Source of the DNA: Bacillus badius NBRC 15713 | GTDB taxonomy: Bacteria; Bacillota; Bacilli; Bacillales; Domibacillaceae | Length of the DNA stretch: 64,000 bases | Direction of reading: 5' to 3' | NCBI RefSeq assembly: GCF_001591605.1 | Contig: NZ_BCVF01000023.1 | Coordinates: forward strand, 1 to 64,000 | Part shown: positions 8,890-19,442 of the stretch, piece after piece | How the letters are laid out: each line of letters opens with the position of its first letter | How positions within the stretch are numbered: the first letter of the stretch is position 1 | Program-made: the position numbers and the translations under genes | The notes under the pieces: generated by a model | Database searches by the model: none | Told to the model about the DNA's origin: nothing | The model's input: only the letters and a program-made list of their open reading frames with translations

Positions 8890-10497
8890 TTATTCGATCG
8901 ATACGCCTCCCATTGGCTGTGAGCCAGTTGGATGCGGGAAGAAGTTTTTAATCGTGCTTTTTCCGGCTAAGAGCGGAGTGGAGTGAGCTAAAGGCACCCA
9001 AGGAGCATCTTCATGGATGATTGCTTGTGCCTTTTTATACAGTTCAGCCCGTTTTGCTTCGTCGGTTTCCGCCTGTGCTTCTAACAGCAGCTTATGAACT
9101 TCTTCATTCGCATAACGGGAATAGTTATTGGAGCCGATGGAATCTTTATCAAGAAGCGTATACAGGAAGTTGTCAGCATCTCCGTTATCTCCTGTCCAGC
9201 CGAGCATAAACAGAGCCGATTCTCCAGCCTGCACCTTCTCCAGGTAAGTGGCCCATTCCATTGTGACAATATTTGCTTTCACACCAATTTTCTCAAAGTC
9301 TGCCTGCAGCGCTTCGGCCACCTTTTGTCCATTTGGCATGTAAGGACGCGGCACCGGCATTGCCCATAAATCTACCTTAAAGCCATCCTTATAGCCGGCT
9401 TCAGCCAATAATTTTTTTGCTTTTTTAAGATTAAACTCATAATCTTTGATTTCGTCATTATAGCCTTGAAGAGTTGAAGGCATTGGGTTTTTGGCCGGTT
9501 CTGCTGTTCCTTCGTAGAAGTTTTTAATTAATGCTTCCTTGTTCACAGCATGACTCAGAGCTTGGCGCACCTTTGGATTGTTGAAAGGTTCTTTTTCCAC
9601 ATTAAAGCCAAGGTAGCCTACATTTAAAGATGGCCGCTCAAATAATTGTAAATTTTTGTCTCCTTTTACCTTTTCCGCATCGCTCGGGTTTAAGCCGTCA
9701 ATTAAATCTACTTCTCCCTTAATCAAGGCATTTAAGCGGGCAGAATTATCCTCAATGACTTTAAAAATCAGTTTATCTACTTTTGGCTCGCCTTTTTTAT
9801 GATAATCCTCATTTTTTACTAAAGTGATGGTATCGTTGCGTTTCCAGCTCTCGAATTTAAACGGTCCGGTTCCAACCGGGTTTTCGCCGTATTTATCACC
9901 GTGCTTCTCAATAGCTGCAGGGCTGGCTATCGCAAATGGCGACATCGCCAGGTTTTTCAAAAATGGCGCCTGCGGCTTGTTCAACGTGAAGATCACTTTG
10001 TTGTCTCCATCCGCTTTTACCTCTTTAATAATAGCTGTGTCGCTGCCTTTAAACCCGCCGAATTGAGAGGCGAAGTAAGCAAATTTGGCCTCATCATTGC
10101 TGGTAAGCCATCTGTCCACATTTTTGACGACAGCTTCTGCGTTAAAGTCTGTTCCATCGTGGAACTTGATTCCATCCTCCAATTCAAAGGTGTAAGTTAA
10201 TCCGTCTTCTGAGACTGTCCATTTCTTCGCAAGTCCCGGAATAATTTTTGTTGTCTTCTTATCAAAGTTGACAAGTGTTTCATATACTTGCTCAGCAATG
10301 ATTAAAGACTCTCCATCCGTCACAATCGCCGGATCAAGCGAGACCGCATCTCCACCGCGTCCATAAATTAATGTTCCGCCTCCCGCGCTGTCTCCCCCTT
10401 TGCTTCCGCCTCCATCAGAGGAATTGGACGAGCAGCCAATCAGTGCCATAGAAAGCACGAGCAGGAATGCCAGCATTCCCAACAGCCTTTTCTTCAT
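8890..10497 (-). CDS. Di/oligopeptide-binding lipoprotein (SBP_bac_5 family)
   Basis: A 535-residue extracellular substrate-binding lipoprotein. It starts at 10497 (MKKRLLGML) behind an AAGGGGG site and has a lipobox LIGC with Cys22, followed by a Ser/Gly-rich linker. The mature part has the family hallmarks: LDPAIVTDGES near the start, PGLAKKW, FHDGTDFNAE, PVGTGPFKF, VRQALSHAVNKE and a C-terminal VPLAHST segment. It resembles dipeptide-binding DppA more than OppA, but peptide, haem or glutathione cannot be told apart from sequence alone. It is the third gene of the operon. Confidence 0.87.
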   Translation of the reverse strand: MKKRLLGMLAFLLVLSMALIGCSSNSSDGGGSKGGDSAGGGTLIYGRGGDAVSLDPAIVTDGESLIIAEQVYETLVNFDKKTTKIIPGLAKKWTVSEDGLTYTFELEDGIKFHDGTDFNAEAVVKNVDRWLTSNDEAKFAYFASQFGGFKGSDTAIIKEVKADGDNKVIFTLNKPQAPFLKNLAMSPFAIASPAAIEKHGDKYGENPVGTGPFKFESWKRNDTITLVKNEDYHKKGEPKVDKLIFKVIEDNSARLNALIKGEVDLIDGLNPSDAEKVKGDKNLQLFERPSLNVGYLGFNVEKEPFNNPKVRQALSHAVNKEALIKNFYEGTAEPAKNPMPSTLQGYNDEIKDYEFNLKKAKKLLAEAGYKDGFKVDLWAMPVPRPYMPNGQKVAEALQADFEKIGVKANIVTMEWATYLEKVQAGESALFMLGWTGDNGDADNFLYTLLDKDSIGSNNYSRYANEEVHKLLLEAQAETDEAKRAELYKKAQAIIHEDAPWVPLAHSTPLLAGKSTIKNFFPHPTGSQPMGGVSIE

Positions 10498-10529
10498 GAT
10501 TTTTCCCCCTTGTATCTCTAAATTTATAA

Positions 10530-11507
10530 TTACAGCTGTTCGCCATATAGATGACAAGCAGCGTAATGGCCTGGTTCTACTTCTCTAAAAGCCGGGCGGA
10601 TAGACGCGCATGCTTCCATGACCTTTGGGCAGCGCAAGTGAAACGGGCAGCCCGCCGGCGGGTTTGCCGGACTTGGCACATCGCCTTTCAGAACAATCCG
10701 TTCCTTTTTAATATCTACATCCGGAACAGGCACTGCTGACAACAAGGCTTCTGTATAAGGGTGTTTCGGTGAATCATACAATGCTTCGCTGTCCGCCAGC
10801 TCCATCATTTGCCCTAAGTACATCACGCCGACGCGATCGCTTATATGCCGTACAACACCTAAGTCGTGAGCAATAAACAAGTAAGTAAGCCCGAATTCCT
10901 TCTGCAAATCTTGCAGAAGGTTTAGCACCTGTGCCTGAATGGATACGTCCAGAGCAGATACTGGCTCGTCCGCAACGATCAGCTTCGGGTGAACCGCCAA
11001 TGCCCGGGCAATGCCGATGCGCTGCCGCTGTCCGCCTGAGAACTGGTGAGGGTAGCGGTTCGCATGCCAGCTGCTTAAACCGACAATCTCTAACAGCTCC
11101 TGAACCCGCTTTTTGCGTTCGGTTTTGCTTTTCAATCCATGCACAATCAGCGGCTCTTCGAGGATTTTCTCTACTGTATGGCGCGGATTTAAAGAGGCAA
11201 ACGGATCTTGGAACACCATTTGGATTTCCTTGCGCATCTTTCTCATTTCTTCTCTTGAGAGCTTTGTTAAGTCCTGGCCTTCAAACCGGATCGTTCCTTC
11301 TGTCGGCTCAAGCAGCCGGAGAAGCATGCGTCCGGTCGTGGACTTTCCGCATCCGCTCTCGCCGACCAAGCCAAGCGTTTCTCCTTTTTTTATATAAAAG
11401 GAGATATCATCTACCGCTTTAACTTCTCCCACTCTGCGCCCAAACAGGCCGCCATGGATAGGAAAAACCTTTTTTAAATGTTTCACCTCTAGCAAAGCTT
11501 CTGTCAT
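10530..11507 (-). CDS. Di/oligopeptide ABC transporter ATPase (DppF/AppF type)
   Basis: A 325-residue ATPase with Walker A (GESGCGKST), Q-loop (QMVFQDP), signature ([15 protein letters not shown]), Walker B (LIVADEP) and H-loop (FIAHD). The C-terminal oligo_HPY domain contains a cysteine pattern (GCPFHLRCP...C...C) typical of OppF/DppF, which in some family members binds an Fe-S cluster. It overlaps the upstream dppD-type gene by 4 bp (ATGA), so translation is probably coupled. The pair forms the ATPase heterodimer. Confidence 0.9.
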   Translation of the reverse strand: MTEALLEVKHLKKVFPIHGGLFGRRVGEVKAVDDISFYIKKGETLGLVGESGCGKSTTGRMLLRLLEPTEGTIRFEGQDLTKLSREEMRKMRKEIQMVFQDPFASLNPRHTVEKILEEPLIVHGLKSKTERKKRVQELLEIVGLSSWHANRYPHQFSGGQRQRIGIARALAVHPKLIVADEPVSALDVSIQAQVLNLLQDLQKEFGLTYLFIAHDLGVVRHISDRVGVMYLGQMMELADSEALYDSPKHPYTEALLSAVPVPDVDIKKERIVLKGDVPSPANPPAGCPFHLRCPKVMEACASIRPAFREVEPGHYAACHLYGEQL

Positions 11508-12493
11508 ACGATATACTCCTTTTCTTCTTCATACAGCCAGCAGCGCACTCTCTGTCCGTTTGACAGCGCTTTCAAATCTGGCGCTTCTTTCAGGCATTTT
11601 TCATGAGCCTGGCTGCAGCGCGGGGCGAATTGACAGCCGATATTCAAACTGCCTGGCTTAGGCACGTTTCCTGGTATGGAAAATAAACGCTGTTTCTTTG
11701 TGCGCATATCGGGAACAGATCTCAGCAAGCCAATTGTGTAAGGATGCGATGGATGCGTGAAGATCGATTCAACTGTTCCTTCCTCCACAATCCTTCCCGC
11801 ATACATTACGACAACCCTCTGGCAAATTTCAGCTACTACGCCCAGATCATGTGTGATCATAATAATCGCTGTATCTGTTTCTTCATTTAATTTTTTCATC
11901 AACTCAAGAATTTGCGCTTGAATCGTCACATCTAATGCCGTCGTCGGTTCATCCGCAATCAAGATTTGCGGGTTGCAAATCATAGCCATAGCAATCATGA
12001 CGCGCTGTCTCATTCCTCCCGATAATTGATGAGGGTATTCATTGACCAGCTGTTCGGCGCGGGCCAGCCCTACCTTTTTCAACATAGCAACCGCTTGCTG
12101 CAACGCTTCTTTCTTAGACAGCTTTTTATGGTGCAGGCGCAGCGCTTCTGTCAATTGACTGCCAATGGTAAACAGCGGATTCAAGCTTGTCATCGGTTCC
12201 TGAAAAATCATAGCGATATCATTGCCGCGCACTTGGCGCATTCTTTTTTCAGAAGCTTGAGTTAAGTTTTCCCCTCTGTATAAGATTTCCCCTTCCACTT
12301 TGCTTGTTAAAGCCGGCACAAGTCCCATAATCGATAAAGAGGTAACGCTCTTTCCGCACCCTGATTCTCCCACTATGCCGAGGACCTCTCCCGCATGCAC
12401 TTGAAAATCTACTTCATTCACTACTGTTAATGGTCCGTCATCCGTAAAAAAAGAAGTTTTCAATTTTTTTACATCCAACACAGGAGCAGACAC
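11504..12493 (-). CDS. Di/oligopeptide ABC transporter ATPase (DppD/AppD type)
   Basis: A 329-residue ATPase and first gene of the operon. It has Walker A (GESGCGKSV), Q-loop ([13 protein letters not shown]), signature ([14 protein letters not shown]), Walker B (ILIADEP), H-loop (MITHD) and a C-terminal cysteine-bearing oligo_HPY region (CQFAPRC). The start is GTG at 12493, 7 bases after an AAGGGGG site. Gene order is ATPase, ATPase, binding protein, permease, permease, similar to the Bacillus app operon, with the binding protein in the middle. Confidence 0.9.
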   Translation of the reverse strand: MSAPVLDVKKLKTSFFTDDGPLTVVNEVDFQVHAGEVLGIVGESGCGKSVTSLSIMGLVPALTSKVEGEILYRGENLTQASEKRMRQVRGNDIAMIFQEPMTSLNPLFTIGSQLTEALRLHHKKLSKKEALQQAVAMLKKVGLARAEQLVNEYPHQLSGGMRQRVMIAMAMICNPQILIADEPTTALDVTIQAQILELMKKLNEETDTAIIMITHDLGVVAEICQRVVVMYAGRIVEEGTVESIFTHPSHPYTIGLLRSVPDMRTKKQRLFSIPGNVPKPGSLNIGCQFAPRCSQAHEKCLKEAPDLKALSNGQRVRCWLYEEEKEYIV

Positions 12494-12560
12494 AACTTAT
12501 CCCCCTTTTATTTATAAATTTTTCCGACAAAATTATTACCATTTTTCCAAAGTTAAAAAT

Positions 12561-12589
12561 ATTTTAACAATTATTTTTTTGAAAGTCTA
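12561..12589 (-). promoter_or_regulatory. Sigma-A-type promoter of the peptide ABC operon
   Basis: On the minus strand: -35 TAGACT (12584-12589), 17-bp spacer, -10 TAAAAT (12561-12566), about 70 bp upstream of the first gene, in a strongly AT-rich stretch. Confidence 0.5.
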
Positions 12590-12667
12590 TCCATATTTTG
12601 AAAAAATACTATTTAGATATAAGGCTCACACAATCAAAATTCCTTAAATACCCTTCAAACATCAAAA

Positions 12668-12716
12668 AAGAGCTGTCCCGAAAAACCATGAAAAATGACT
12701 TTTCGAGACAGCCCGT
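12668..12716. terminator. Hairpin in the gap between the ABC operon and ygaD
   Basis: Arms GCTGTCCCGAAAA (12672-12684) and TTTTCGAGACAGC (12700-12712), one mismatch. On the minus strand it is followed by TCTTTTTTG, so it can act as a second terminator after ygaD. The remainder of the 12494-12846 gap holds the ABC-operon promoter and the ygaD terminator; I see no gene in it. Confidence 0.6.
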
Positions 12717-12814
12717 TTTCTTCTCAAACACAAGCGGCGGATGTGTTCCTTCCAATCAGCCGGAGAAGCATCCATCCTTTATTTCGCCTGTTTTATGTTA
12801 AAGATGAATCATAA

Positions 12815-12842
12815 AAAACCCGGAGAACGATTCTCCAGGTTC
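12815..12842 (-). terminator. Terminator of ygaD
   Basis: On the minus strand AACCTGGAGAA and TTCTCCGGGTT pair around a TCG loop (one G-U), followed by T6, directly after the stop codon. Confidence 0.85.
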
Positions 12843-12846
12843 TACA

Positions 12847-14595
12847 TTAATGATCCAGCTGCTGCACTTGGAATAGACGGTAATACCCGCCTTCTTTCTG
12901 CATGAGCTCTTCATGAGAGCCGCTTTCTACAATCCGGCCATGTTCAATTAAAATAATTCGGTCAGCATGAGTAATAGTCGACAAGCGATGGGCAACTATA
13001 AATGTCGTCCGATCTTTCGCCAGTTCCTCCATCGCTTCTTGAATTAAATGCTCACTTTCCAGATCTAAAGCCGATGTCGCCTCGTCCAGGATCAGAATCG
13101 GCGGATTTTTTAAAAATACCCGGGCAATAGCCACTCTCTGCTTCTGTCCCCCGGAAAGCTTAACGCCTCTTTCTCCTACTTTCGTATCGTACCCTTCCGG
13201 CAGGTTCATAATAAAATCATGGGCATTTGCCGCTTTAGCAGCCGCAATGACTTCTTCCTCTGTAGCATCCGGCTTCCCGAGCAAGATATTTGTTTTCACA
13301 GACTCGCTGAATAAGATATTATCTTGAAGTACCATTCCGATATGATCTCTTAAACTGCGGACTTTAAAATCTCGAATATCCGTCTCATCCAGTAAAATCC
13401 GGCCGGCGTTCACATCATAAAAGCGGGGAATCAAGCTGACAAGCGAAGACTTTCCGCCGCCGCTCATGCCAACGAGCGCCACCGTCTCCCCTGCTTTTAC
13501 ATCCAATTGGATGTCGTGCAGCACGTTTTCTTCTCCTTCATCATAGGCAAAATGTACGTTTTCAAACACAATGTGTCCTTTAACTTCGCCTACTTCTTTT
13601 GCATTTTCCTTATCGGTAATATCATACTTTTCGTCAAGCAGTTCAAATACCCGGTCCATTGATGCGATCGCCTGCGTCATCGTTGTGGATGAGTTAACAA
13701 GCCGGCGGAGCGGATTATACAGGCGGTCAACATATGCGATAAATGCCGCCATCGTTCCGACCGTTAACTGGCCGTGAATGACTTGATACCCCGCATAGCC
13801 AACAACGAGAAGCGGTGCAATGTCAGTAATGGTATTAACTACGGCAAAGGCTTTCGCGTTCCATCTCGTATGATCCAGCGCTTTTGTTAAAAAATTTTTA
13901 TTCTGCGCATCAAACTGCGTCTGTTCATACTCTTCAATAGCAAAGCTTTTAATGACGGACATTCCTTGTACCCGTTCATGCAAATAGCTTTGCACCTCTG
14001 CTAAAGCCTGAGACCGCACTCTCGTCAGCTTTCGCAAATTGCCGAAAAAATACCGGACAGAAAGACCATAAAACGGAAAAACAATCAGGGAAACAATGGT
14101 TAATTTCACATCCATTGTCATCATAATTATAATGGCTATTAAAATTGTCGCCCCATCCAGCCAGACATTCATCAGGCCTGTAATGACGAAGTTCTTTGTC
14201 TGCTCGACATCATTAATGACCCTTGAAATCACTTCTCCGGCCCTTGTATTGGCATAATATCTAAAGCTCAGCTTCTGAATATGCGAAAACAGGCGGTCGC
14301 GAATATCATACAGAATTTTGCTGCCTGTCCACTGGGCGAAATATTGGCGGTAATACTCGACAGGCGGGCGCAAAACGACAAACAAAACGAGCATGCTGCC
14401 CAATACAAGAAACAATTGATGCTGTTTCTCTGCCGTTGTCATTCCCCCGCTTCCCACAATGTCATCAATGACATATTTAATCAATATCGGAATCAATAAT
14501 GGAATCCCAAACTTGATAATACCAATCAGCAGTGTCCCGATAATTTGCCACCAGTATGGCCTGACAAATTGCATATAGCGTTTGATTGCATCCAT
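12847..14595 (-). CDS. ygaD: ABC-type exporter half-transporter YgaD
   Basis: A 582-residue fused membrane/ATPase half-transporter that would act as a homodimer. Residues 1-310 form the six-helix ABC exporter domain. The ATPase domain carries Walker A (GMSGGGKSS), Q-loop (GMVLQDN), signature ([13 protein letters not shown]), Walker B ([12 protein letters not shown]) and H-loop (VAHRLST). All catalytic elements are intact. It resembles B. subtilis YgaD and the lipid/multidrug MsbA/Sav1866-like family; the substrate is unknown. Its position next to ntdP (ygaC) matches B. subtilis. Confidence 0.88.
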   Translation of the reverse strand: MDAIKRYMQFVRPYWWQIIGTLLIGIIKFGIPLLIPILIKYVIDDIVGSGGMTTAEKQHQLFLVLGSMLVLFVVLRPPVEYYRQYFAQWTGSKILYDIRDRLFSHIQKLSFRYYANTRAGEVISRVINDVEQTKNFVITGLMNVWLDGATILIAIIIMMTMDVKLTIVSLIVFPFYGLSVRYFFGNLRKLTRVRSQALAEVQSYLHERVQGMSVIKSFAIEEYEQTQFDAQNKNFLTKALDHTRWNAKAFAVVNTITDIAPLLVVGYAGYQVIHGQLTVGTMAAFIAYVDRLYNPLRRLVNSSTTMTQAIASMDRVFELLDEKYDITDKENAKEVGEVKGHIVFENVHFAYDEGEENVLHDIQLDVKAGETVALVGMSGGGKSSLVSLIPRFYDVNAGRILLDETDIRDFKVRSLRDHIGMVLQDNILFSESVKTNILLGKPDATEEEVIAAAKAANAHDFIMNLPEGYDTKVGERGVKLSGGQKQRVAIARVFLKNPPILILDEATSALDLESEHLIQEAMEELAKDRTTFIVAHRLSTITHADRIILIEHGRIVESGSHEELMQKEGGYYRLFQVQQLDH

Positions 14596-14621
14596 TCCCG
14601 CTCCCCCCTCACTTAAAATAA

Positions 14622-14648
14622 GAAAAAACCTGTTGAAAATTCAACAGG
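14622..14648 (-). terminator. Terminator of ntdP
   Basis: Minus-strand stem CCTGTTGAA/TTCAACAGG with short loop, followed by T6, just after the ntdP stop codon. Confidence 0.85.
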
Positions 14649-14671
14649 CGCCGTCTCTTTCTATCGAGATA

Positions 14672-15202
14672 CTAGCCTCGGTGCGTTAAATATTTCCCGT
14701 ACCATTTATCGATAAAATTTGGTGAAAACGGACCTTGACGCTGGCGGATCAACTGAATTAAATGATCCACATTGCGCCGTAAAATTTTGTCTATCACTTC
14801 CGGATAATTCATTTTTTTGCTGTGCTGCTCATATTCATCTTCGTCAAGTAAAATGTATGACATATCCGGAAATACTTTTACGTCGAGATCATAGTCAATA
14901 TACTTAAGCGCTTCCTGATCATATACAAATGGAGAACTAATATTGCAATAATAATAAATACCGTCCGTTCTTAACATACCAATTACATTAAACCATTGTC
15001 TGGCATGGAAATAACAAATAGCCGGTTCTCTTGTAATCCATGTCCGTCCATCTGACTCTGTAACGACCGTGTGATCGTTGCCGCCAATCACAAGATTATT
15101 TGTTGCCTTTAAGACTATGGTCTCTTCCCAAACGCGATGAATGTGCCCGTCATGTTTATAGCTGTGGATTTGAATGGATGCACCTTCCTTGGGAATTGCC
15201 AT
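14672..15202 (-). CDS. ntdP: Nucleoside tri-/diphosphate phosphatase NtdP (YgaC, DUF402)
   Basis: A 176-residue protein of the DUF402 FomD-like family. It starts [20 protein letters not shown] and carries the conserved acidic/aromatic segment [13 protein letters not shown], where divalent-metal-binding Asp residues lie, and the C-terminal [13 protein letters not shown]. The family hydrolyses the gamma and beta phosphates of nucleotides. Full length, no signal peptide. It lies between ygaD and the SASP gene as in B. subtilis (ygaC). Confidence 0.88.
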   Translation of the reverse strand: MAIPKEGASIQIHSYKHDGHIHRVWEETIVLKATNNLVIGGNDHTVVTESDGRTWITREPAICYFHARQWFNVIGMLRTDGIYYYCNISSPFVYDQEALKYIDYDLDVKVFPDMSYILLDEDEYEQHSKKMNYPEVIDKILRRNVDHLIQLIRQRQGPFSPNFIDKWYGKYLTHRG

Positions 15203-15330
15203 GGTTTTCCCCTACTTTCATTCCAAACTGTTTGCCTTTACTTTTTCCTTTACGTGAACAAATAAACGTTATATTCCACTATTATAACGATTTAAATAGC
15301 AAATTGAAACAAAAGAGGCAGAAGAATAAG

Positions 15331-15368
15331 AAAAAGGACCGTCAGCATACATGCTGACAGCCCTTTTT
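15331..15368. terminator. Terminator downstream of the SASP gene
   Basis: Stem GTCAGCAT/ATGCTGAC (15341-15358) with outer A5/T5 pairing. Good U-tracts occur in both directions; it serves the leftward sspE transcript. Confidence 0.85.
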
Positions 15369-15381
15369 GTGTTGGTGACGC

Positions 15382-15573
15382 TTATTGGTTGCGAGGAGCT
15401 CTGCCTTTGCGAGCCTCTGATTGAGTGTTTTGTTGTCTTACTTGCTGAGCATCTGTCTCAGCACCAAATTCAGTACCGAATTCAGCGTTTTGCCCTGCTG
15501 TAGAAGCAGCGTTACGGCGTTTTACTTCATTTACATCTGTACCCGCTTGTGTTTTTTGTCTGTTGTTTGCCAT
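15382..15573 (-). CDS. sspE: Gamma-type small acid-soluble spore protein
   Basis: A 63-residue, Gln/Asn-rich, hydrophilic protein with the gamma-SASP core AEFGTEFGAETDAQQVRQQN, including the spore-protease (GPR) cleavage region around FGTEFGAET. Gamma-SASPs are not DNA-binding; they are amino-acid stores in the spore core, degraded at germination. B. subtilis SspE has two to three such repeats; here there is only one, so the protein is short. The start at 15573 (MANNRQKTQ) follows GGAGG by 8 bases; the ATG directly before it (15576) is possible. Presence next to fabL/ntdP matches B. subtilis. It indicates a spore former. Confidence 0.88.
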   Translation of the reverse strand: MANNRQKTQAGTDVNEVKRRNAASTAGQNAEFGTEFGAETDAQQVRQQNTQSEARKGRAPRNQ

Positions 15574-15641
15574 CATTATCACCTCCACAAGAACTAATTT
15601 GCCCCGGGAGGTTAAAACTTATCCTTGTATCATAAAAAAAA

Positions 15642-16418
<777 letters not shown>

Positions 16419-16459
16419 TTAAATTGTACGGTCTTTGCGGCAAAGAAACAACGCTGTCT

Positions 16460-17554
16460 TCAGCGGTGCTGCGCCTTTTTCCAAATTTTTTGATGGGAAA
16501 CGGAAAAAGCGTATTGCTCTACTTCGTCAGCTCTGACAAGGCGGCTGTTTTCCTTCTGCGGCTCTGCTGAGATCATCTTCCCGGCATATACATCAATATC
16601 CCACGTCAAATGAGAAAACACATGCTGGATTTTGGCAAACGGCTCAGAATCGAGATGGACATCCACTCCATATTCCCGCTCCAAAAAAAGCTCCAATTCA
16701 ACTTTCGGGTTTCCGATTCCGCTCAGCTCTGTGTTTGGAAACTCCCATAAATTAGCCAGCAGCCCTTCTTTAGGCCGCTTCTGGATGACTACCTCCCCAT
16801 TCTCCGTCTTTAGAACGGCGGCTGCCAAATGAACATGCCTCACTGTCTTCTTTTTTGTTTTGACAGGCAGCTCAGCTATTGTTCCTTCATGGAAGGCGCA
16901 GCAATGCTCCCTTACCGGACATAGAAGGCAAGAAGGCGAAGTCGGGGTACAAATTAATGCCCCCAGCTCCATGAGGGCTTGATTGAACGAAGAAGGGTCC
17001 TCTTTCGAAATTAATTGCCGGACTGCCTCCTCAAAGATTTTTCTGGAAGAAGCTTTCGCTATATCGTCCCAAACCGATAAGATCCTTGAGATGACCCGCA
17101 TGACATTGCCGTCCACGGCCGGCTCGGGGACTCCATAGGCAATACTTAAAATAGCACCGCTTGTATAAGGGCCTACTCCTTTTAAAGAAGAGATTTCTTC
17201 TTTTGTATCAGGTACTTTTCCTCCATATTTCTCTTGGACTTCCCGCACAGCCGCCTGCAAATTACGGGCGCGCGAATAATATCCGAGCCCTTCCCACGCT
17301 TTCAATACTTTCTCTTCCTCTGCTTCAGCCAAAGCCTCAACCGTCGGAAATTGAGCAATAAACCGCTCAAAATATGGAATGACGGTATCCACTCTCGTTT
17401 GCTGGAGCATAATTTCCGACACCCATACCTTATAAGGGTCCTGGTCTGTCCGCCAAGGCAGCTCCCGCTTTTCCGCTTCATACCAATGAAGCAGATCGTG
17501 CTGAAACTGCTCAATATTCATCTTTTCTATATTATTAAGTGATGGAAAATTCAC
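16460..17554 (-). CDS. mutY: A/G-specific adenine DNA glycosylase MutY
   Basis: A 364-residue base-excision repair enzyme that removes adenine opposite 8-oxoguanine. The HhH-GPD domain has catalytic Glu47 (SEIMLQQT), helix-hairpin-helix [12 protein letters not shown], catalytic Asp (AVDGNVMR), and the Fe-S ligands C-x6-C-x2-C-x5-C ([17 protein letters not shown]). The C-terminal MutT-like domain that recognises 8-oxoG starts near [11 protein letters not shown]. The start is GTG, 6 bases after GGAGG. It is the yfhQ orthologue, divergent from yfhP as in B. subtilis. Confidence 0.93.
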   Translation of the reverse strand: MNFPSLNNIEKMNIEQFQHDLLHWYEAEKRELPWRTDQDPYKVWVSEIMLQQTRVDTVIPYFERFIAQFPTVEALAEAEEEKVLKAWEGLGYYSRARNLQAAVREVQEKYGGKVPDTKEEISSLKGVGPYTSGAILSIAYGVPEPAVDGNVMRVISRILSVWDDIAKASSRKIFEEAVRQLISKEDPSSFNQALMELGALICTPTSPSCLLCPVREHCCAFHEGTIAELPVKTKKKTVRHVHLAAAVLKTENGEVVIQKRPKEGLLANLWEFPNTELSGIGNPKVELELFLEREYGVDVHLDSEPFAKIQHVFSHLTWDIDVYAGKMISAEPQKENSRLVRADEVEQYAFSVSHQKIWKKAQHR

Positions 17555-17653
17555 AACAAGCCTCCATAGATGTTAAAATTAAAAAGATATAGGGAATAGT
17601 AAAATTTAGAACCAACACCGCACCACCCGCATTTGACAAAAGGAGGGACACAC

Positions 17654-18640
17654 TTGGATACTGGCACTCATCTCGTAATGGGGGTTGCGCTGGGCGGCCT
17701 GGCGACGCTTGACTCTGCCGTTGCTGCTGATCCGATGACAAAATATGCAGTCATAACAGCCGTCATAGTCGGCTCGCAAGCTCCCGATATAGATACAATT
17801 TTAAAACTTCGAAACAATGCTGTCTATATACGCAATCACCGCGGAGCCACCCACTCGATACCAGCGGTTATTTTGTGGCCCTTATTAATTACCGCAGTTA
17901 TTCATCTTTTATTTCCGGGCAGCAATTTGCTCCATTTATGGCTGTGGACTCAATTTGCCGTCTTTCTTCATGTATTTGTGGATATATTTAACGCTTACGG
18001 AACCCAGGCGCTTCGGCCGTTTTCCTCTAACTGGCTTGCCCTGGGGGTCATTAACACATTTGATCCGTTTATTTTTGCCATGCATATAGCCGGGCTCCTC
18101 TTATGGGCATTAGGCGCTCATCCAGGCTATACATTTTTAGTGATTTATTTAATCCTGATTGGCTATTACATTTTGCGCTTTCAAATGCAAGGAGCTATTA
18201 GAAGCTCTGTAAAAAGGCTGATCCCCGACGCCGAGGAGATTATCATTGCGCCAACCATCCGCTTTAATCAATGGCGCATCGCGGTCAAAACTCCGCAGCA
18301 TTTTTACGTAGCCCGCGGCTATAGAAGGTCTGTTACGATACTGGACAAATACAAACGAGTGAAAATTCCGGACTCCGAGCTGTTCCGGGCAGCAAAGAAA
18401 AATGAAAATCTGGCAGCCTTTCTTCACTTCTCACCCGTATATCGCTGGGAAGTAGCGGAATATAACGATTGCTTCGAAGTAAAATTCATCGACCTTCGCT
18501 ACCGCAACAACGGGTATTATCCATTTGTTGCGGTCGTCCAGCTCGATCTTGACTATAACGTGATCGGCTCTTACACTGGCTGGATTTTCAGCGAGGAAAA
18601 ATTGCGAAAAAAACTCACATTTATCCCAGAATCTCATTAG
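17654..18640 (+). CDS. yfhP: Membrane-bound metal-dependent hydrolase YfhP
   Basis: A 328-residue protein of the YdjM/DUF457 family. It begins MDTGTHLVMGVALGG; the TTG at 17654, 7 bases after AGGAGG, is the likely start because it gives the conserved family N-terminus. His/Asp metal ligands are visible in DTGTH, QAPDIDT, HRGATHS and HVFVDIFNAYG. About four to five membrane helices occupy residues 50-185, followed by a soluble tail. Reaction unknown; in B. subtilis the gene lies near mutY and YfhP is thought to repress its neighbour. Confidence 0.85.
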   Translation: MDTGTHLVMGVALGGLATLDSAVAADPMTKYAVITAVIVGSQAPDIDTILKLRNNAVYIRNHRGATHSIPAVILWPLLITAVIHLLFPGSNLLHLWLWTQFAVFLHVFVDIFNAYGTQALRPFSSNWLALGVINTFDPFIFAMHIAGLLLWALGAHPGYTFLVIYLILIGYYILRFQMQGAIRSSVKRLIPDAEEIIIAPTIRFNQWRIAVKTPQHFYVARGYRRSVTILDKYKRVKIPDSELFRAAKKNENLAAFLHFSPVYRWEVAEYNDCFEVKFIDLRYRNNGYYPFVAVVQLDLDYNVIGSYTGWIFSEEKLRKKLTFIPESH

Positions 18641-18644
18641 AACA

Positions 18645-18684
18645 CTCTCGCGGCTTTAAAACAGCTGCGAGAGTGTTTTTTCTG
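18645..18684 (+). terminator. Terminator of yfhP
   Basis: Stem ACTCTCGCGGCT with AGCTGCGAGAGT (one mismatch), loop TTAAAAC, followed by GTTTTTT. Confidence 0.85.
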
Positions 18685-18732
18685 TTCATTGCTTTATGCA
18701 AGATGACAGAGGCCGAGCGTTCCTCCATTAAT

Positions 18733-18757
18733 AAAACCCGCCGGACAGCGGGTTTTA
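18733..18757 (-). terminator. Terminator of the yfhH-yfhJ transcript
   Basis: On the minus strand AAACCCGC and GCGGGTTT pair around TGTCCG, then TATTAATG. It is located immediately after the yfhJ stop codon. The U-tract is weak. Confidence 0.6.
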
Positions 18758-19027
18758 TTAATGAGTCAGATCATTTTCATCCTCAAGCAAATGACTGTAT
18801 TTCGGATTGCGGCCGGCAAATTCATGAAGCCGACTTCCGTAATTTTCAAGCCATTGCCAAACGACTTTTTCGGTCATTTCTTTTCCTTGATAATCCCGGC
18901 CGGCCTTGGCATAAGTCGCCTCGAAATCTTCCCACAAAAGCTCCACCCAGGTCCGGGCGCGGGCATAGGAAAGACTGCTGTTTTTGCTGAGCAACAGACT
19001 CGTCAGCCGTTCAAAAATATCTTCCAT
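18758..19027 (-). CDS. yfhJ: YfhJ family protein (WVELL-containing)
   Basis: An 89-residue soluble protein with the strongly conserved family core ARTWVELLWEDFEATYAKAG, followed by VVWQWLENYGSRLHEF. Function unknown. The start at 19027 (MEDIFERL) is chosen over a longer frame because of an AAAGGA site just upstream and because it gives the family length. It lies 26 bp after yfhH on the same strand. Confidence 0.85.
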   Translation of the reverse strand: MEDIFERLTSLLLSKNSSLSYARARTWVELLWEDFEATYAKAGRDYQGKEMTEKVVWQWLENYGSRLHEFAGRNPKYSHLLEDENDLTH

Positions 19028-19053
19028 CGTATCCTTTCCTTTCTTTAAACTAA

Positions 19054-19380
19054 TTAAAGCTTTAACATCGAGATCGGCAGCCCTTCTTCCTTGCCATCGC
19101 CGCCGATGCGATAGCCCCAAGCAAAAACCCCGTTCATATAATCAATTTTAAAATAAGCTCCCGGAGCCCCTTTCATTTCATAAAGCTCGCCTGGAGTAAA
19201 ATCATCAGGATTCATTAAGTACGCTTCTGCCATTAGTGCTTTTCTTTCCAAAACGGCAAATTCGTTGACAATGCCAAGCTGCTCCGCTTTGCGCGCTTTT
19301 TCTTTTAAGCGGGCAATTTCCTGCCTTAATTCGAATTCTTCCATATCGCTATAGCGTTTCTGTGGTTCCAATAGTTGCAC
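19054..19380 (-). CDS. yfhH: YfhH family protein (DUF1811)
   Basis: A protein of about 108 residues. It has an N-terminal helical segment (LRQEIARLKEKARKAEQLG, then NEFAVLERK) and a small C-terminal beta domain (FTPGELYEMKG...YFKIDYMNGVFAWGYR), characteristic of YfhH. Function unknown. The start is uncertain: GTG at 19380 follows AAGGA by 9 bases; an upstream ATG at 19416 is possible but has no ribosome binding site. It forms a two-gene unit with yfhJ. Confidence 0.8.
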   Translation of the reverse strand: MQLLEPQKRYSDMEEFELRQEIARLKEKARKAEQLGIVNEFAVLERKALMAEAYLMNPDDFTPGELYEMKGAPGAYFKIDYMNGVFAWGYRIGGDGKEEGLPISMLKL

Positions 19381-19442
19381 ACCCTTTTTTCCTTCAGTAT
19401 AGTGAAATAACACCAAATAAGAAAGCAGAAAGGATGGTTTTC

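Noticed and set aside
10931-11422. 163-codon plus-strand frame
   Set aside because: Lies fully inside the intact ATPase gene in the opposite strand; no ribosome binding site.
12672-12712. Insertion-sequence end in the gap before ygaD
   Set aside because: The inverted repeat is compact with a U-run and no transposase or target duplication; a terminator explains it.
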